Positions 20,651 to 33,270 of a DNA stretch of 64,000 nt are shown here, one piece after another (within the stretch, counting starts at the first letter, position 1; each line of letters starts with the position of its first letter). Position numbers and translations under genes: made by a program. The notes under the pieces are model-generated. The model was not told the origin of the DNA. It searched no databases and saw only the letters and a program-made list of their open reading frames with translations. The DNA is from Escallonia rubra (taxonomy: Eukaryota > Streptophyta > Magnoliopsida > Escalloniales > Escalloniaceae), in assembly GCA_033065855.1 (NCBI GenBank), contig JAVXUO010000187.1, forward strand, positions 186,001 to 250,000, given 5' to 3'.

Positions 20651-23515
20651 TTTGTCTGGGCAGCCACCCTTTAGGCCGCCAGACGCATTCGAGAGGAAGA
20701 ATTAGAGGGAAGGAGAACGGGACAAGATTTCTGGCGATCGAGTTGGTATTCCGGTAAGTTTGCTTCCTCTTTATCTCAACTCTATTCTGTATTTTATGGG
20801 ATTAAGGGGCTGGGTTGCAGCTTTGTGTACGTGGGTGAGGAAGCCGTGATTTACAGGGTAGTGGAAAGCTTTAATTTGATACACGTGATGATTATATATA
20901 CATATATTCATAGGTGACCATGATATACATAAATGGGTCTCGTTTTTATTGTTTTGTGAAGATCTGTGAATGGGGTGACCTTGGGTGAGGAGACCGTGAG
21001 ATAGTGGGTTCTTGTGGGCTGCCGAAATTCAACCGAGATGTCGGGTGTTGGTTATGGAACGGAATTCACGGCTGCCATGACCATTTTCTTTTTGTGTGTG
21101 AAATTAGTGGATGTTCATGGGTGTGAATAAGTGTATATTTGTGTACAAAGAGCAGGTGTAAACCGTGTCTGTGTCTCCATAAGTATGCTGGGTGTTTATG
21201 TGGGCATTGCGTGCTTGATGTGAGTGTATGTGGTGCATTTTGGGAAGAAATGTGAGGTGTTGTATACCTGTGTGAGGGCTGAGTGGGGAGTGAGAACTAA
21301 GGTGTGTGGGTGAGTGTTTTTACAGGGGTGAGATGGAAGGAATTGAAGTGGGTGTGTATGGTGTAGATATAGTGTGTGTATATGTATGTTAATAGAGTGA
21401 ATTTCTAGTGTGCTAGGGGTGAGAATGAAACTGCGTGAACAGTAACAGTGAGTTGGTGAGTGCATTTTCTGGGTTGGACAGAAAGTGAAAGGAGGAAGAA
21501 GATGAAAGGGGAAATGGGTCTAAAGAGTGTAGTGCCTGGAGTGCAGTGTGTGTATTTGTATATATGGTGTGTGAATGTAATGAGAAGAAGAGTAAGAGAG
21601 AGACAGCAAATGGGTTGTAAGTCGTGTGTTAGTGATTGTTTGAAGGTGTGTGTGTGCCTGAAGTGTGTTAGTTGTATGCCCATGTGTGTGCAGTGCGTTA
21701 TGAAGAGGTGAATAAGAAGATGGAGTTGATGGGTTTTGTTGCTGTGTCTTGGATGTGTGAATGGAGGGTGTACTGAGTGCATGTGTGTGCTGGGTGCGTG
21801 TTAGTGAGCTGTGTACTCATGTGTGTGTGTGTACGGATAATGTTAGGCTCGTTACGCGCTTTGGATAGCGTATAGTGAATATTAGAATGTGAAAATTTAT
21901 AGGATACTACCTGAGACTACGCTAGAATTACTGGTAAAATTTCATAATTTTCTGAGATCATATGTATTTTTAATATTTTCTGTGAACTTAAAATAGTAAA
22001 ATTCATTTGAAGCCTTTAAACCCTGAAAATGTTCTAGGAAAAATTATAGTAATGCTTTTATAGCATAATAAAGACTCGGTGTAAATTTGGTGATTTTTAG
22101 AGTTCGTTTACTATCATTTCTCTATCGCATTGAATTTAACAAAATGAAACATTTTAAAATATTTTAATACCTTTTTATTTCCGATTTCAATTTTAATAAT
22201 TTTTATAAGTCTTCTAAAGCTGTTACAAAAATTAGAAGCCTTTATTTCCAACTAGAAGAAATTATGGCAATTTATTGGTTTTAGTGTATTTAAGAAAATT
22301 ATTTTTAATTCGAAAATATTCAAAAAAATATATTTTTATCCCATATGCTATATTAAGCTATAAATAATGTTTAATGAATGATTAAAATATTTTTTTGGAT
22401 ATTTCTAAGTCTCCGGGGAGTGTGACGAATTTTGGGATAGGTTGGCCGTGAGTGAAACCCGTTCTGAATTTTATCGTTCTGGGTAGAGAAATAGATACGC
22501 TATGAATAGTTATATTATTAGGGTTATAATAAAGTGGTATAGATAGTGTTCTGATAAGTGACTTTGTCGACCTAGGTTAATTCAAAGGATTTTTTAGATC
22601 GAGGCCGTTGAGCAATGCATAGCTTGGACCGAGGTAAGGGATTTCTATCCGAAACCTAGTCTCATCTAATTGTCCTCTTGAATATTTTTCTATATTGTTA
22701 TCAAATTTTGTTTGGACTCCGTTATAGTTGAAATGTGAATTGTTTGCCCTAAAACCCTGTTTTGAGCTTATCGCGTTATTGAAATCTCATTCGATGCTCA
22801 GTATTTATTTCTCTTTGAGTGTCGATTTATTCATTGTAATATCGTTTATTTCATTCTGCATATTGGCATGAGATAGTGTATTGAGGAGTTATAAGGATGG
22901 TCTGTATCGGGGGTGATATAAGGATGGTCTGTTATTGTCGGGAGACGCTAGTACCTTGAGGGTCTAGCTAGTGTTCATATGCATATGTAACAATATCGTT
23001 ATTAAGCATTGCCTGTGTGGCTTTGCTAAGTGTTACCCCGCACTGCCTGTGTGGCTTTGCAATTTACTCATGTCCAATATCATCTGCATTGTTTCAGTGA
23101 AATCGAAAGTGCATTTATTGAATCTTGAATTGCGAAATTGAAAATATTGTTTCTATATTGTCATTGACATAACCTTCTGACCAAATCGTTTGTAATCTTA
23201 CTGAGCTCTCAAAAGCTCACTCCCTTTTCTGTTCCTTTCTGCAGGAAATAACCGTCAGTAAGATTTCGGGACGGACGAGCTTAAATTTCAAAGTAGTTTA
23301 TATTTTTATATTATTGTTATTTGAGCCTTGTTAGAGAACCGTTATGTAATTTAATAATTTAAGTACTTTATTATTGTTTTGAGACGGTTTGGCAAGACAT
23401 TTGATGGACTGTAGTGCTCTGACATGGATGTTGTTGGGTTAACATTATTGGAAATGAATAATTGAGGTTTTGATCGATTGATTGGTTAACGCTCCGAAAA
23501 TTTCGGGGTGTTACA
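20134..23515. mobile_element. Solo LTR, probably Ty3/gypsy, 3.4 kb
   Basis: It starts TGTAACACCCC and ends GGGGTGTTACA, the inverted TG...CA termini of many plant gypsy LTRs. A perfect 5-bp TSD, GTTTC, flanks it (20129-20133 and 23516-23520). It contains no gag, pol, primer-binding site or second LTR, so it is a solo LTR left by recombination. Near its 3' end, CTTACTGAGCTCTC then AAAGCTCACTCCC and a TTCTGCAGG tract resemble the end of Tekay-type chromovirus LTRs. A (TA)n tract and TATAAAGC at 20591-20652 could be its promoter. The 21100-21830 part is very TG-rich. The long frames inside are artefacts. Confidence 0.85.
20591..20646. repeat. (TA)n microsatellite in the solo LTR
   Basis: About 28 uninterrupted TA units, followed by TAAAGC. 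It is inside the solo LTR, upstream of the presumed transcribed part. Confidence 0.95.
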
Positions 23516-23520
23516 GTTTC

Positions 23521-25120
23521 TATGCTATCAGGTAATTTCCTTAGTCTCTCACTATCGTAATTATGAAAACAGATACTAAAGTGTAGAAACAAACCTTGAA
23601 AAGCCTGCTTCAGACCACATATATGTCTCACTACATCTTACCAAAAATAATGTTAATGACGAAATATGCGTAAAAAATACGAAGATTAGATGGTTTGCAT
23701 CATCTCTCGTCTGTTTTCGTAGTTATTGGCATATTCACGACGTTACTCTAAGGTGATCAAAATATAAAACTTAAAAAAAAAAAAAAAAATCTTGTGTTTA
23801 AGTCATATAAATTACTTAAGCGACATATCTTCCACATTGTAAACGTAAAAATCAAATCTTTCAAAGTTGTAGAGACACGTTAGCAACTAATAGGAGAATT
23901 CAATATTTTACCAACCGTACTCTCTTTCAAATTTACTCCCGTCCAAAATTAGAAAGTGGGATGGCGACCATTGAATACGTTACAATAATTCTATGTCTCC
24001 TTTTGCTGCTCTTCCTTGTACCACATAGAGCTCCGTCTAATTCAATAGTACTAAACGACGAAGACCGATGATTCAAGACCGATTGATTGATGTACGTTGT
24101 CGAGATGGAGGTGGCAGGTCAGGGAAATCACATGGAATGGATTATTACAGCCAAAAACACATGGAAATTAGGTAAAGCATGTCTGAGGGTTCAATAGCCA
24201 TTAATTACACTTATCTACATCACCCGTATTAAATATTACACTCAATTCCGCTGCTCTAAAGTAGTGAAGTGACTAAAATACCCTTTATCAAATTTCACTT
24301 TTTTGAATAAAATCATATTCTCATTTTCAGAGTAAATTAAAACGAGTCGAAATAAAGTATCTTTTATAAACGCTAAGAGTTTGTTTAAATCCTTTCCGTT
24401 CAAATCCCTGTAAGCTTGTAAAAAATAAAAGTGGAACGTAACATCACATGTGAGCATTTTCTTTTTTAATTTTAAAATCTTGTGATTGGTTACCAAATGT
24501 AAATTGGAAGATATGTATATCCTAGGAAGAAATGCGATAACGGTGAGTAACTATGCCCTATTACTCATCGCGTAAGCATAGGCTAAAAATTTTCTCACAT
24601 AGTCTTGGAAATGTAACTAAAACCTACTTCACAGTAGTTATTTAAACTAAAGATTTAAAACTCCAAATTCCTTCTTCAAAGACCCCAGTGGTACAGCTTA
24701 TTTAGTTTTACGTGCAATATTTTATGTATTGGGTTATTTTGCCTTTTGGTAAAAATCGATTGAATTCTTTAACTTTACCTAACAAAATATGCATCAAACC
24801 TCATGTAGTTTATTGTAAGGTTTCAAAACTCATATAATTTAGTGTAATAATTTTAAACTTCGTGTGATAACACGCCCTAGAGGTTGGGAGTTGGGTACAG
24901 TATCACTTTGTAGCACCACTAATTGAAATTAATACCAAGTTTATCTTACATTTTCCATGGTGGACGTGGAAGACTCAGATTTATAGGAGAGAAAGAGTCC
25001 ATCACCAATAAGTTATCGCCTCGGTCTCTCGTCCGTCCCGGCTGTCCCTAAATGAGCTGCGACTTACAAACTATAGACGAAACTAATGCTATTAAAGCAG
25101 ATTAATATATGATCTTATTA
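23521..25120. other. AT-rich intergenic region, nothing recognised
   Basis: Between the solo LTR and the Copia element I see no conserved protein, RNA gene or bounded repeat. An A tract lies at about 23770-23790. Confidence 0.3.
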
Positions 25121-25497
25121 TGTAGAAAATCTGAGTCTGAATCCCATTCCGACGGACCCATATGCGGCCACAGAGAGCTCCAATCTGTTTGGAGAAAATG
25201 GTGGTTAATTACACTCCATTTGCTTACAAGTTGTGAAGAAACCATTGCGATGGTTCCCACCCGCATGTCCATTCTCTTTAAATATGCATCAGTCTCCAGG
25301 GCATATGATCAGCATCCATCAACAGAATCTTCACCCTAAATCAGAGAGTGTAAGAATGTTCTTGATTCTTGATCTATGAAATTTACGAAGTGACTCGATC
25401 TAGTAGCCATTTCTTCCGGCGAGTTTGGACAGATTTATGACGGGTTCGATAGCAAGACGACGATCGTAAGACAAGTCCGGTTTAACGAGCAATCAAT
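25121..25497 (+). repeat. 5' LTR of the Copia element
   Basis: It aligns with 32780-33140 through blocks such as CACAGAGAGCTCCAAT, CCATTGCGATGGTTCCCAC, AATATGCAT, AATCAGAGAGTGTAAGA and TTTAACGAGC. The 3' border is approximate because the two LTRs diverge after the last block. Confidence 0.75.
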
Positions 25498-28289
25498 TTC
25501 GAGTTCAATGGCACTGATTTCATGCGATTTGGTTTATTTGTCTTTCCCAGATTTGTGTCTTAAACATTTGCCATATATATATGGGCTGTTATTTTGTGTT
25601 TGTGGTCTGAACTAAGAAGCCCGGTGGTGGACTTAATCTACACACGCTAAAATGGGCTTGGAGTTGGTGGATTGGTCCAATTAAGAGGTTACATGGCTGA
25701 ATTGAATAGTGGGCCGCGTTAGTGTGGTCTTTCATTTGCGACATGCTTTCTAGTAAACGCGTTGGCATTTTGAAAATTATTATTATTATTATTATTATAT
25801 GTGGGTTAAATGAGTTAAGATATGTTTTTTTTCTCATTTTTTTAATTTTGCGCACAATAAACTTAGAAGTAATATTTAATCCATGAACATGAGTAATGCT
25901 TATGAGCCTAGCAAAAATTTTGATCTTATGTTCTTGGGTTATTTATTACATTTGGGTGATGTTAGTGTGGCAAAATATAAATAATGTATGTGAGCTCGTA
26001 TTTATATGTGCAATTTGAATATAGTGAAATGGCCTTCACAAACATTGTTGCGGACCTCACCAAATTGAGAAACTGGATGTCAATAACTACGATATTTGGC
26101 ATTGTAAAATCCAGTATCTCCTCAATGAGCGAGATGTCTTGGAAACAATAACCCGCAACATGACCATGCCTGAAAAAGGTGCTACCGCCCAAAATAAGCG
26201 TGACATGGTAACCTATCAGAATTGAGAAAAGAAGGATCGAAGTGCACGTTTCAATATGTTGAAGTACATGCATAACGATCTTATTGGCCAATTCGAGGGT
26301 TACAAGACCACTAAAGAGATATGGAACGCCTTGAAGTTGGGTTTCGCAAGCATTTCAGCTACAAGGTTGTGAGCCTTGACTCTTAAGTTTGAGACTTAGA
26401 AGATGGCTCCTAATGCGAAAATGATCGACCATCTTGGAAAGATGTCGTCTATGATTTGCGACCTTAAGGCAGCAGGCAACAATCTCTCAGATGAACAGCA
26501 AATTCTCGCAGTGCTCCGCTCTCTGCCTGATTCTATGGATCATATGAAACTCACGATGACGCTAATGAAAGCATTAAAACTTTTGTTATATTATTGTCGC
26601 ATCATCTGGAGTTAGAGGCGGAACGACAAGAGGCTAAGCAATTCCACTATGTTTGTTGCCAAGTCTAGCCAGCACAAGGGCTCCACGTCCAAGCGCAAAA
26701 GGCAGGATAAGGCAAACCAGGACAAAGATGGAGAATCACGTGAGAGGAAAGGAGTGGAAAGCACCATAAGGGCAAGCATGGAGGCAAAAATGATAAGTCT
26801 AAGCTGAATTGCTATGACTGCAAGAAGCCTGGTCACTTCGCCCATGAATGCACGGAGCTGAAGAAGGTACAGACTAACCTTTAGTCTCAGCTTGATTGCT
26901 TCGTTTACATTCGTGTTTTGGTTGTTCATTCCCTTCTTAATTGGATTGTTGATACAGGAGCAACAAGTCATGTTATGAGAGATCGAGTGGGGTTCATCGA
27001 GTTTTGTCGAATTCTTAAATCTACATGGGGAATAGCACTAGTGAACAGGTGGTGGGAATTAGAACCTACGAACTCAAGATGAAGACCAGTCACTTATTAC
27101 TTCTTGACGATATGCTATATGCACGTGGAGTTCGACGAAACTTGATGTTTATAGTAGCGATGGTCTGACTAGGATTTTCTTTCAGTTTTGGTGTAGACTT
27201 TGTTAGCCTTTATTTAGATTCTGTATTGTATGGTAGTGGACACATTGTTGATGGTTTTTATGTACTAGATGTTGATGACAATTTGTATTACGGTACATAC
27301 ATGATTTCTAGTAATAAAGATGATGCATTTTCTTCTATTACCTGGCATAATAGACTTTGTCATATAGGACAAGATCGTATGATAAGGTTGACTAGAGAAT
27401 GACTTTTGGGTCCTCTCGCCAAATTTGATTTGCCAACAACCGAATCTTGCTTAGCTGGCAAGGCTACAAGAGCTACGTCTCCCTTGGAGCTAGTCCACTC
27501 GGGCATTTGCAGATCAATGAATGTTAGAGCACGCCATGGTACTTATTATTTTATCACATTTATAGACGACTACTCATAATTCGGCTATGTTTATCTTATC
27601 GTTCACAAGTTTGAAGCATTAGATTGCTTCGAACGATTTGTGAATCTTGTAGAGAATCAAAAGGAGAAAAACCTTAAGATTCTTCGTACTAATCGAGGTC
27701 CTGAGTACTTATCTGAGCAATTTAAGGTGCTTTGTAAAAATAAAGGCATCACAAGGCAATTGACGACTCCTAGCACTTTGTAACAAAATGGTGTAGCGGA
27801 GAGAAAGAACTGTACTTTACTAGATATAGCTAGGTCGATGATGGCGCATGCTCATCTCCCAATTAATTTATGGGTTGACGCTTTGTTAACTGCATCCTAC
27901 ATCCTTAACAGAGTGCCCTCTAAGTCAGTTACATCTACTCTATATGAGTTGTGGACAGACTGTAAACCGAAATTGAACTTCTTGCGACCTTGTGGGGCAG
28001 CAAGTTATGTTCACATAACATACCATCCTCATGAAAAATTAAGTCCTAGAGGCCAAAAGTGCATATTTATTAGATATCCAAAAAATTCTAAAGGATGCAT
28101 GATATTACATGAACGACCTGATGGTGTTCTGATTGAAATTGAATCTCGCAATGTGGATTTCCTTGAAGATGTGTTCCCAAGCAGGGGTAAAGTTACAAAA
28201 GATGTAGAGCTTTATAAAATGGTCGAGTCGGATGGAGTCTCTATTATCTCTCAGCAAGGGTGGGGATTTCAATTACCAACATGGTCGTG

Positions 28290-28480
28290 ATGACCCTATG
28301 AGTGTTGACGATAGTGGGAGTGTCTCATTAAAGTCTCAACATGATAACCATGACACTATGAGTGTTGAGGACAGTGGGAGTGTCCCATCAAATTCTCAAC
28401 GCCGTAATGATGACCATATGGGTGTTGAAGATAGTGGGAAAAATGTACCACATAGTGGGAGTATTCCATTAGATTCACAA
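28290..28480 (+). repeat. 20-codon repeat in the Copia polyprotein
   Basis: About 60-bp units encode MSVDDSGSVSLKSQ, MSVEDSGSVPSNSQ and MGVEDSG...HSGSIPLDSQ, three degenerate copies in the linker between integrase and reverse transcriptase. The unit kept the reading frame while expanding. Confidence 0.7.
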
Positions 28481-29440
28481 TCTAGTGAGTACAAACCAAT
28501 TGATGATGACCCCCTTGAGCATCAATTACGTAGAAGTCAACATAGGAATATTCATTGTCACCATTTTAGGATTGAGGATGAACCTTTCATGTGTGCTTTA
28601 ATTACTGATGAGCCTACTTCTTATCATGAGGCTCTTACATCACCCGCTGCTAAGGACTGGCTAGCTATTACGCAAGAGGAAATGGGTTTGATATAAAAGA
28701 ATCAAGTATGGGAATCGGTTGATCTTCCACCTGGGTGCAAATCTACTGAAAACAAATGGGTTCTAAATATTAAGTGCAAGGCAGATGGTTCAATTGATAA
28801 GTATAAGGCCCGTCTTGTGGCGAAAGGTTACATCCAAAAGGATGGTGTAGATTATGAGGATACATTCTCACATGTTGTCAGGTTTGCCTCTATTCACCTT
28901 ATTCTCGCCATCGTCGCTCATTTGGATTTAGAGCTCTTTCAAATAGATGTAAAGATAGATTTTCTCAATGGAAAATTAGATGAGGAGATCTTTATGGATC
29001 AACCAGTTGGCTTTATGGTCACCGGACAAGAGTGCAAAGTATGCAAGCTCAAACTTTCTGTATATGGCCTAAAGTAGTCATCTAGGCTATGGTACTTCAG
29101 ATTTCATTAAGACATGATTACTTTCGGCTTTAAGATGATTGAAGAAGACCATCGTGTTTATACAAAGTGGTTTGGAAAGAGTTTTACTCTCCTTACCTTG
29201 TATGTTGATGATATTTTGGCTGAAAATGACATAGGGATGATGATTGCCACTAAAGAGTGGTTGTCCTCCAATTTTGACATGAAGGACATGAGAGAAACAA
29301 ATTATGTGCTTGGGGTAAAGATCATATGGGTTCGTTCAAAGAAAATTCATGTTTTGTCTTAAGAGACCTATAAACACCCATGTCAGGAAGGTCGCGTTGG
29401 TAGATCAGAGGTTTGCCGCGTCCAACTACTCCCTTGTGTA

Positions 29441-29661
29441 CTCGATCGTGTGCGCTGGCTGTTGTGCCAGGACTATAAGGAAATAAAGTTGCGCCCTTAC
29501 TAATAGAAATTTCTTTTGGTGCAGCGGTAAACACTTGATCCCAACAATTGGTACTCGACCGTGTGTGCTAGCTGCAGTGCCAGGACTATAAGGAAATAAA
29601 GTTGCGCCTTTACTAACAACAATTGCTTTTGGTGCAGTGGTAAGCGCTTGATCCTAACAGG
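29441..29661. repeat. Duplicated SINE-like insert in the Copia RT
   Basis: Two copies of a 113-bp unit (29441-29553 and 29554-29661) share CTCG(A/T)CCGTGTG, CAGGACTATAAGGAAATAAA and TTTTGGTGCAG(C/T)GGTAA. The last piece fits a pol III A box (GGTGCAGTGG). The insert interrupts the reverse transcriptase region, whose downstream part resumes at about 29665. It may be a tRNA-derived SINE fragment that duplicated in tandem; no B box was clearly seen. Confidence 0.45.
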
Positions 29662-30665
29662 TCATACCTTGAACCTTGATATTTGTCCTAAGACCGAAAC
29701 TAAAAAGCATAAGATGTCTCGTATACCCTACACCTGTGCTATTGGAAGTTTAATGTATACCATGATGTGTACACGACCAGATATATATTATGATGTTGGG
29801 TTAGTGAGTCGCTTCCAGAGTAATATAGGAATTGTTCATTAAAGAGCAGTAAAAAGGATTTTACGTTGCCTTCGTGGCACTGCTAACCAGATATGCTTTG
29901 TTACCATGGAGGTAATATACATTTTTAAGGCTATAGCGATGCAGATTGGATTGGTGATTTGGACGAAAGTAAGTCCACTTCAGGTTTATGCTTTCTTGCT
30001 CAGTAATGGTGTCATTTCATGGTCAAGCAAAAAGTAGTCCTGCATAGCATTATCCACGATGGAATCTAAATATATTGCACGTTCGGCGGCTGTTCAAGAA
30101 ACTCTTTGGTTGGAAAGATTCTTACAACGACTTGCGATAGTACCACATACTACAGATCCTGTGACTATTTAATGTAACAGTATAACTGCTCTTGGGTATG
30201 CGAAGGACCCCAAGTACCATGGCAAGACGAAGGAAATAGGGACTCGTTATCAATTCATTCAAGATAGAGTTGCACATGGAGAGGTCGTAGTAGAGCATAT
30301 CCCTATGAAAAGGATGGCGACTGACCCATTGACTAAGTCACTAGCTAGGTATCCCTTTCACCATCATGTCAGAAGTTTGGGTCTTTGTAGAATCTAATGT
30401 ATGATTGGTTTATGTGTACCCTATGTACTTGTGATACCCCTTACCAGTTTGAAGTTAACTTAAGTCAATAAAATGCTACATTTCTTTAAATAGCGTGTCC
30501 TTTAAGATATGTTTGATGACTTAAGATATTAGCAAATCACACACATTATCATGATCAAAATAATGGATGTCACCAGGCTTATACATGGTTGGTTGACTCA
30601 CACAGCAACCACCTCGTCACCGTTGTAACGAGCGAGATGAGACATAAGAGTTCAGTTGTAAAGAA

Positions 30666-30719
<54 letters not shown>

Positions 30720-30832
30720 GAGCTGATCCGTTGAGAGCGCTAGCAAACTGGATTAAGTTGCTAGCACGATCTGGCCGTCCACGCGCGATCTGTGGACGGT
30801 CCAGATCTTTTTTTTGCGTTTTTTTTTAAGTC

Positions 30833-31018
30833 CGTCCGCTACATAATGTAGCGGACTATTTTTTGCATTTTTTGACAATAATACCCTCTGAGTCCGTCCG
30901 CTACATAATGTAGCGGACAAGTTTTCAGACTTTTTTTCGCTTTCTGTCATTAATGTTCTGACTTTTTTTTCTTTCTCTCTCTCTCCTTTCTCTCATCCGC
31001 TATATAATGTAGCGAACT
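30833..31018. repeat. Three near-palindromes in the MULE-3 left TIR
   Basis: GTCCGCTACAT-A-ATGTAGCGGAC occurs near 30833 and 30894, and a weaker copy near 30996. Mirror copies lie near 32033, 32131 and 32192 in the right TIR. Each is an 11-bp inverted repeat around one base, so each TIR carries three regularly arranged palindromes. Confidence 0.8.
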
Positions 31019-31068
31019 AATTTTCTCATATCTTTTTCTCTCTCTCTCTCCCTTCATTAATGCTCTGA

Positions 31069-31077
<9 letters not shown>

Positions 31078-31121
<44 letters not shown>
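31078..31121. repeat. (CT)n microsatellite in MULE-3
   Basis: More than 20 CT units at the inner edge of the left TIR. The right TIR has only a short (GA)n at the mirror position, so the tract expanded on one side. Confidence 0.85.
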
Positions 31122-31122
<1 letters not shown>

Positions 31123-31171
31123 GCGAGTCTAAATCAGTAAAATGGACGAAGAAGGCGCTGACGCTTGATGA

Positions 31172-31515
<344 letters not shown>

Positions 31516-32328
31516 TAAAAGAATGCGAAATACACAATTCAGCAAATAATTGAAAACTCCATAGACAGAAGACTACAGTTGAGGACTCGGCCAGAAATTT
31601 CAATGGCCTTGACATCAGGATCTTCACCTCCTCCCTGGAACATTGACAGTCTGCACACCTAACCACCCCAGTTACCCACCTCGAGCAGCACCCAATTAAC
31701 TAACCTCTACTGCTTTGATTTGGTGCTAACTACGAACCACCAAACCACCATTAGATACCTTTGGCCACCATAACACAACCATCAAGCACCGTTAATTCAC
31801 CCAAAACCATTTTGAGCAAACCCACAACTAAAAACCCATAATCATTACAGCCTCTAAGGGAGAACAAAGATGTGATTTTCTCTTTCAGAAGTTACCATAA
31901 GCAGACACACCAATGCATATGGCAGTGGTGGATATGGTTCTATGTATTGATTGGTGGTGTGACTGGCATGGGGAAGAGTTAGAGCATTAATGAAGGGAAA
32001 GAGAGAGAGAGAAAAATATATGAGAAAATTAGTCTGCTACATTATGTAGCGGATGAGAGAAAGGAGAGAAAGAGAGAAAGAAAAAAAAGTCAGAACATTA
32101 ATGACAGAAAGCGAAAAAAAGTCTGAAAACTTGTCCGCTACATTATGTAGCGGACGGACTCGGAGGGTATTATTGTCAAAAAAATACAAAAAATAGTCCG
32201 CTATATTATGTAACGGACGGACTTAAAAAAATGCAAAAAAAAGATCTGGACCGTCCACAGATAGCGCGTGGACGGCCAGATCGCGCTAGCAACTAACCTA
32301 GTTTGCTAGCGCTCTCAACGGATCAGCT

Positions 32329-32373
<45 letters not shown>

Positions 32374-32378
<5 letters not shown>

Positions 32379-32566
32379 AAAATGAACATGAGCACATTAC
32401 CGCAGTGAGAGGTTCAGCATGTTCTGAGTTTCGACTCTTAAGGCATTAGAAATACCCAATCTATATATATATATATTGGAAAAATGAACATGAGCACATT
32501 ACCGCAGTGAGAGGTTGAGCATGTTCTGAGTTTCGACTCTTGAGGCATTAGAAATGCTCAATCTAA
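32374..32566. repeat. 102-bp tandem duplication in the Copia 3' region
   Basis: Two nearly identical units (from 32374 and 32476) begin TTGGAAAAATGAACATGAGC and contain TTACCGCAGTGAGAGGTT. The (TA)n before each unit suggests slippage or unequal crossing over between TA tracts. Confidence 0.85.
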
Positions 32567-32779
32567 AGTGGCTATGTTTGTTAGGACAGCGATGAGCGTT
32601 TTCCTTTCTTATTTTTTAGGCATGTCCCCATGTTAGTTTGATGGAGACTTAATATGGGACTGCCACCTTTGTTTATAGATATTCATCATTCACACAGATC
32701 ATTAACCAGTATGAGGAGAATATGATGTGATTTATAAAAGATGCATTGTCATTGGTGCCCTCTGTGCCCGAGTGGGAGA

Positions 32780-33140
32780 TGTATAAAATCTGGGTCCGAA
32801 TCCTATTCGGACCAGACCCATGTGCAGCCACAGAGAGCTCCAATTTGCTTGGAGCAAATGGTGGTTACACACCATTTGCCAAAAGGTTGCGAAGGAACCA
32901 TTGCGATGGTTCCCACGCACCTATCCATTCTTTATAAATATGCATGAGTTTCCAAGGCACAAGATCATCATGCATCAATAGAATCTTCACTCTAAATCAG
33001 AGAGTGTAAGAGTGCCCTTGGTTTTTTATTTGTGAAAATTACGAAGTGACTCTAGTAGCCGTTTTTTCTGGCAAGTTTAGACAGATTTCTGGCGGGTTAG
33101 ACGACCGTAAAATAAATTGGGTTTAACGAGCGATTAAAGG
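32780..33140 (+). repeat. 3' LTR of the Copia element
   Basis: It begins TGTATAAAATCTGGGTCCGA right after the polypurine tract GAGTGGGAGA and carries TATAAATATGCAT, a likely LTR TATA region. It aligns with 25121-25497 and with the remnant at 14930-15290. Similarity to that remnant continues into AAAGGTATGCTTCC, so the true end is probably near 33170. Confidence 0.75.
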
Positions 33141-33270
33141 TATGCTTCCACTTTTGTAAATACACGTTCCAATCAACATAATGGAACTAAGCAACTACTA
33201 CAATGTCGATAACCAATTTAATTGCTATTAGTTCATATCAACTGTATAAATAGGATGCAAGCTTCTTTTG

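Larger units (their letters stand above)
26020..30397 (+). pseudogene. Copia gag-pol remnant
   Basis: In order: a Gag (UBN2-type) region at about 26030-26640 with ARFNMLKYMHNDLIGQFEGY and ILAVLRSLPDSMDHMKLTMT; a CCHC zinc knuckle CYDCKKPGHFAHEC (about 26811-26852); the protease site WIVDTGATSHV (about 26942-26974); integrase at about 27330-28020 with FITFIDDYS and QNGVAERKN; reverse transcriptase with AKGYIQKDGVDYEDTFSHVV (about 28818) and LYVDDIL (about 29199); the SRIPYTCAIGSLMY block (about 29717); and RNase H from about 29930 to the AKDPKYHGKTKEI-like end near 30380. At least six in-frame stops and several frameshifts make it non-functional. No intact frame exceeds about 155 codons. Confidence 0.85.

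Noticed and set aside
21196..21782. Long frames in TG-rich DNA
   Set aside because: They lie inside the solo LTR and arise from TGTG-rich composition; no conserved motif.
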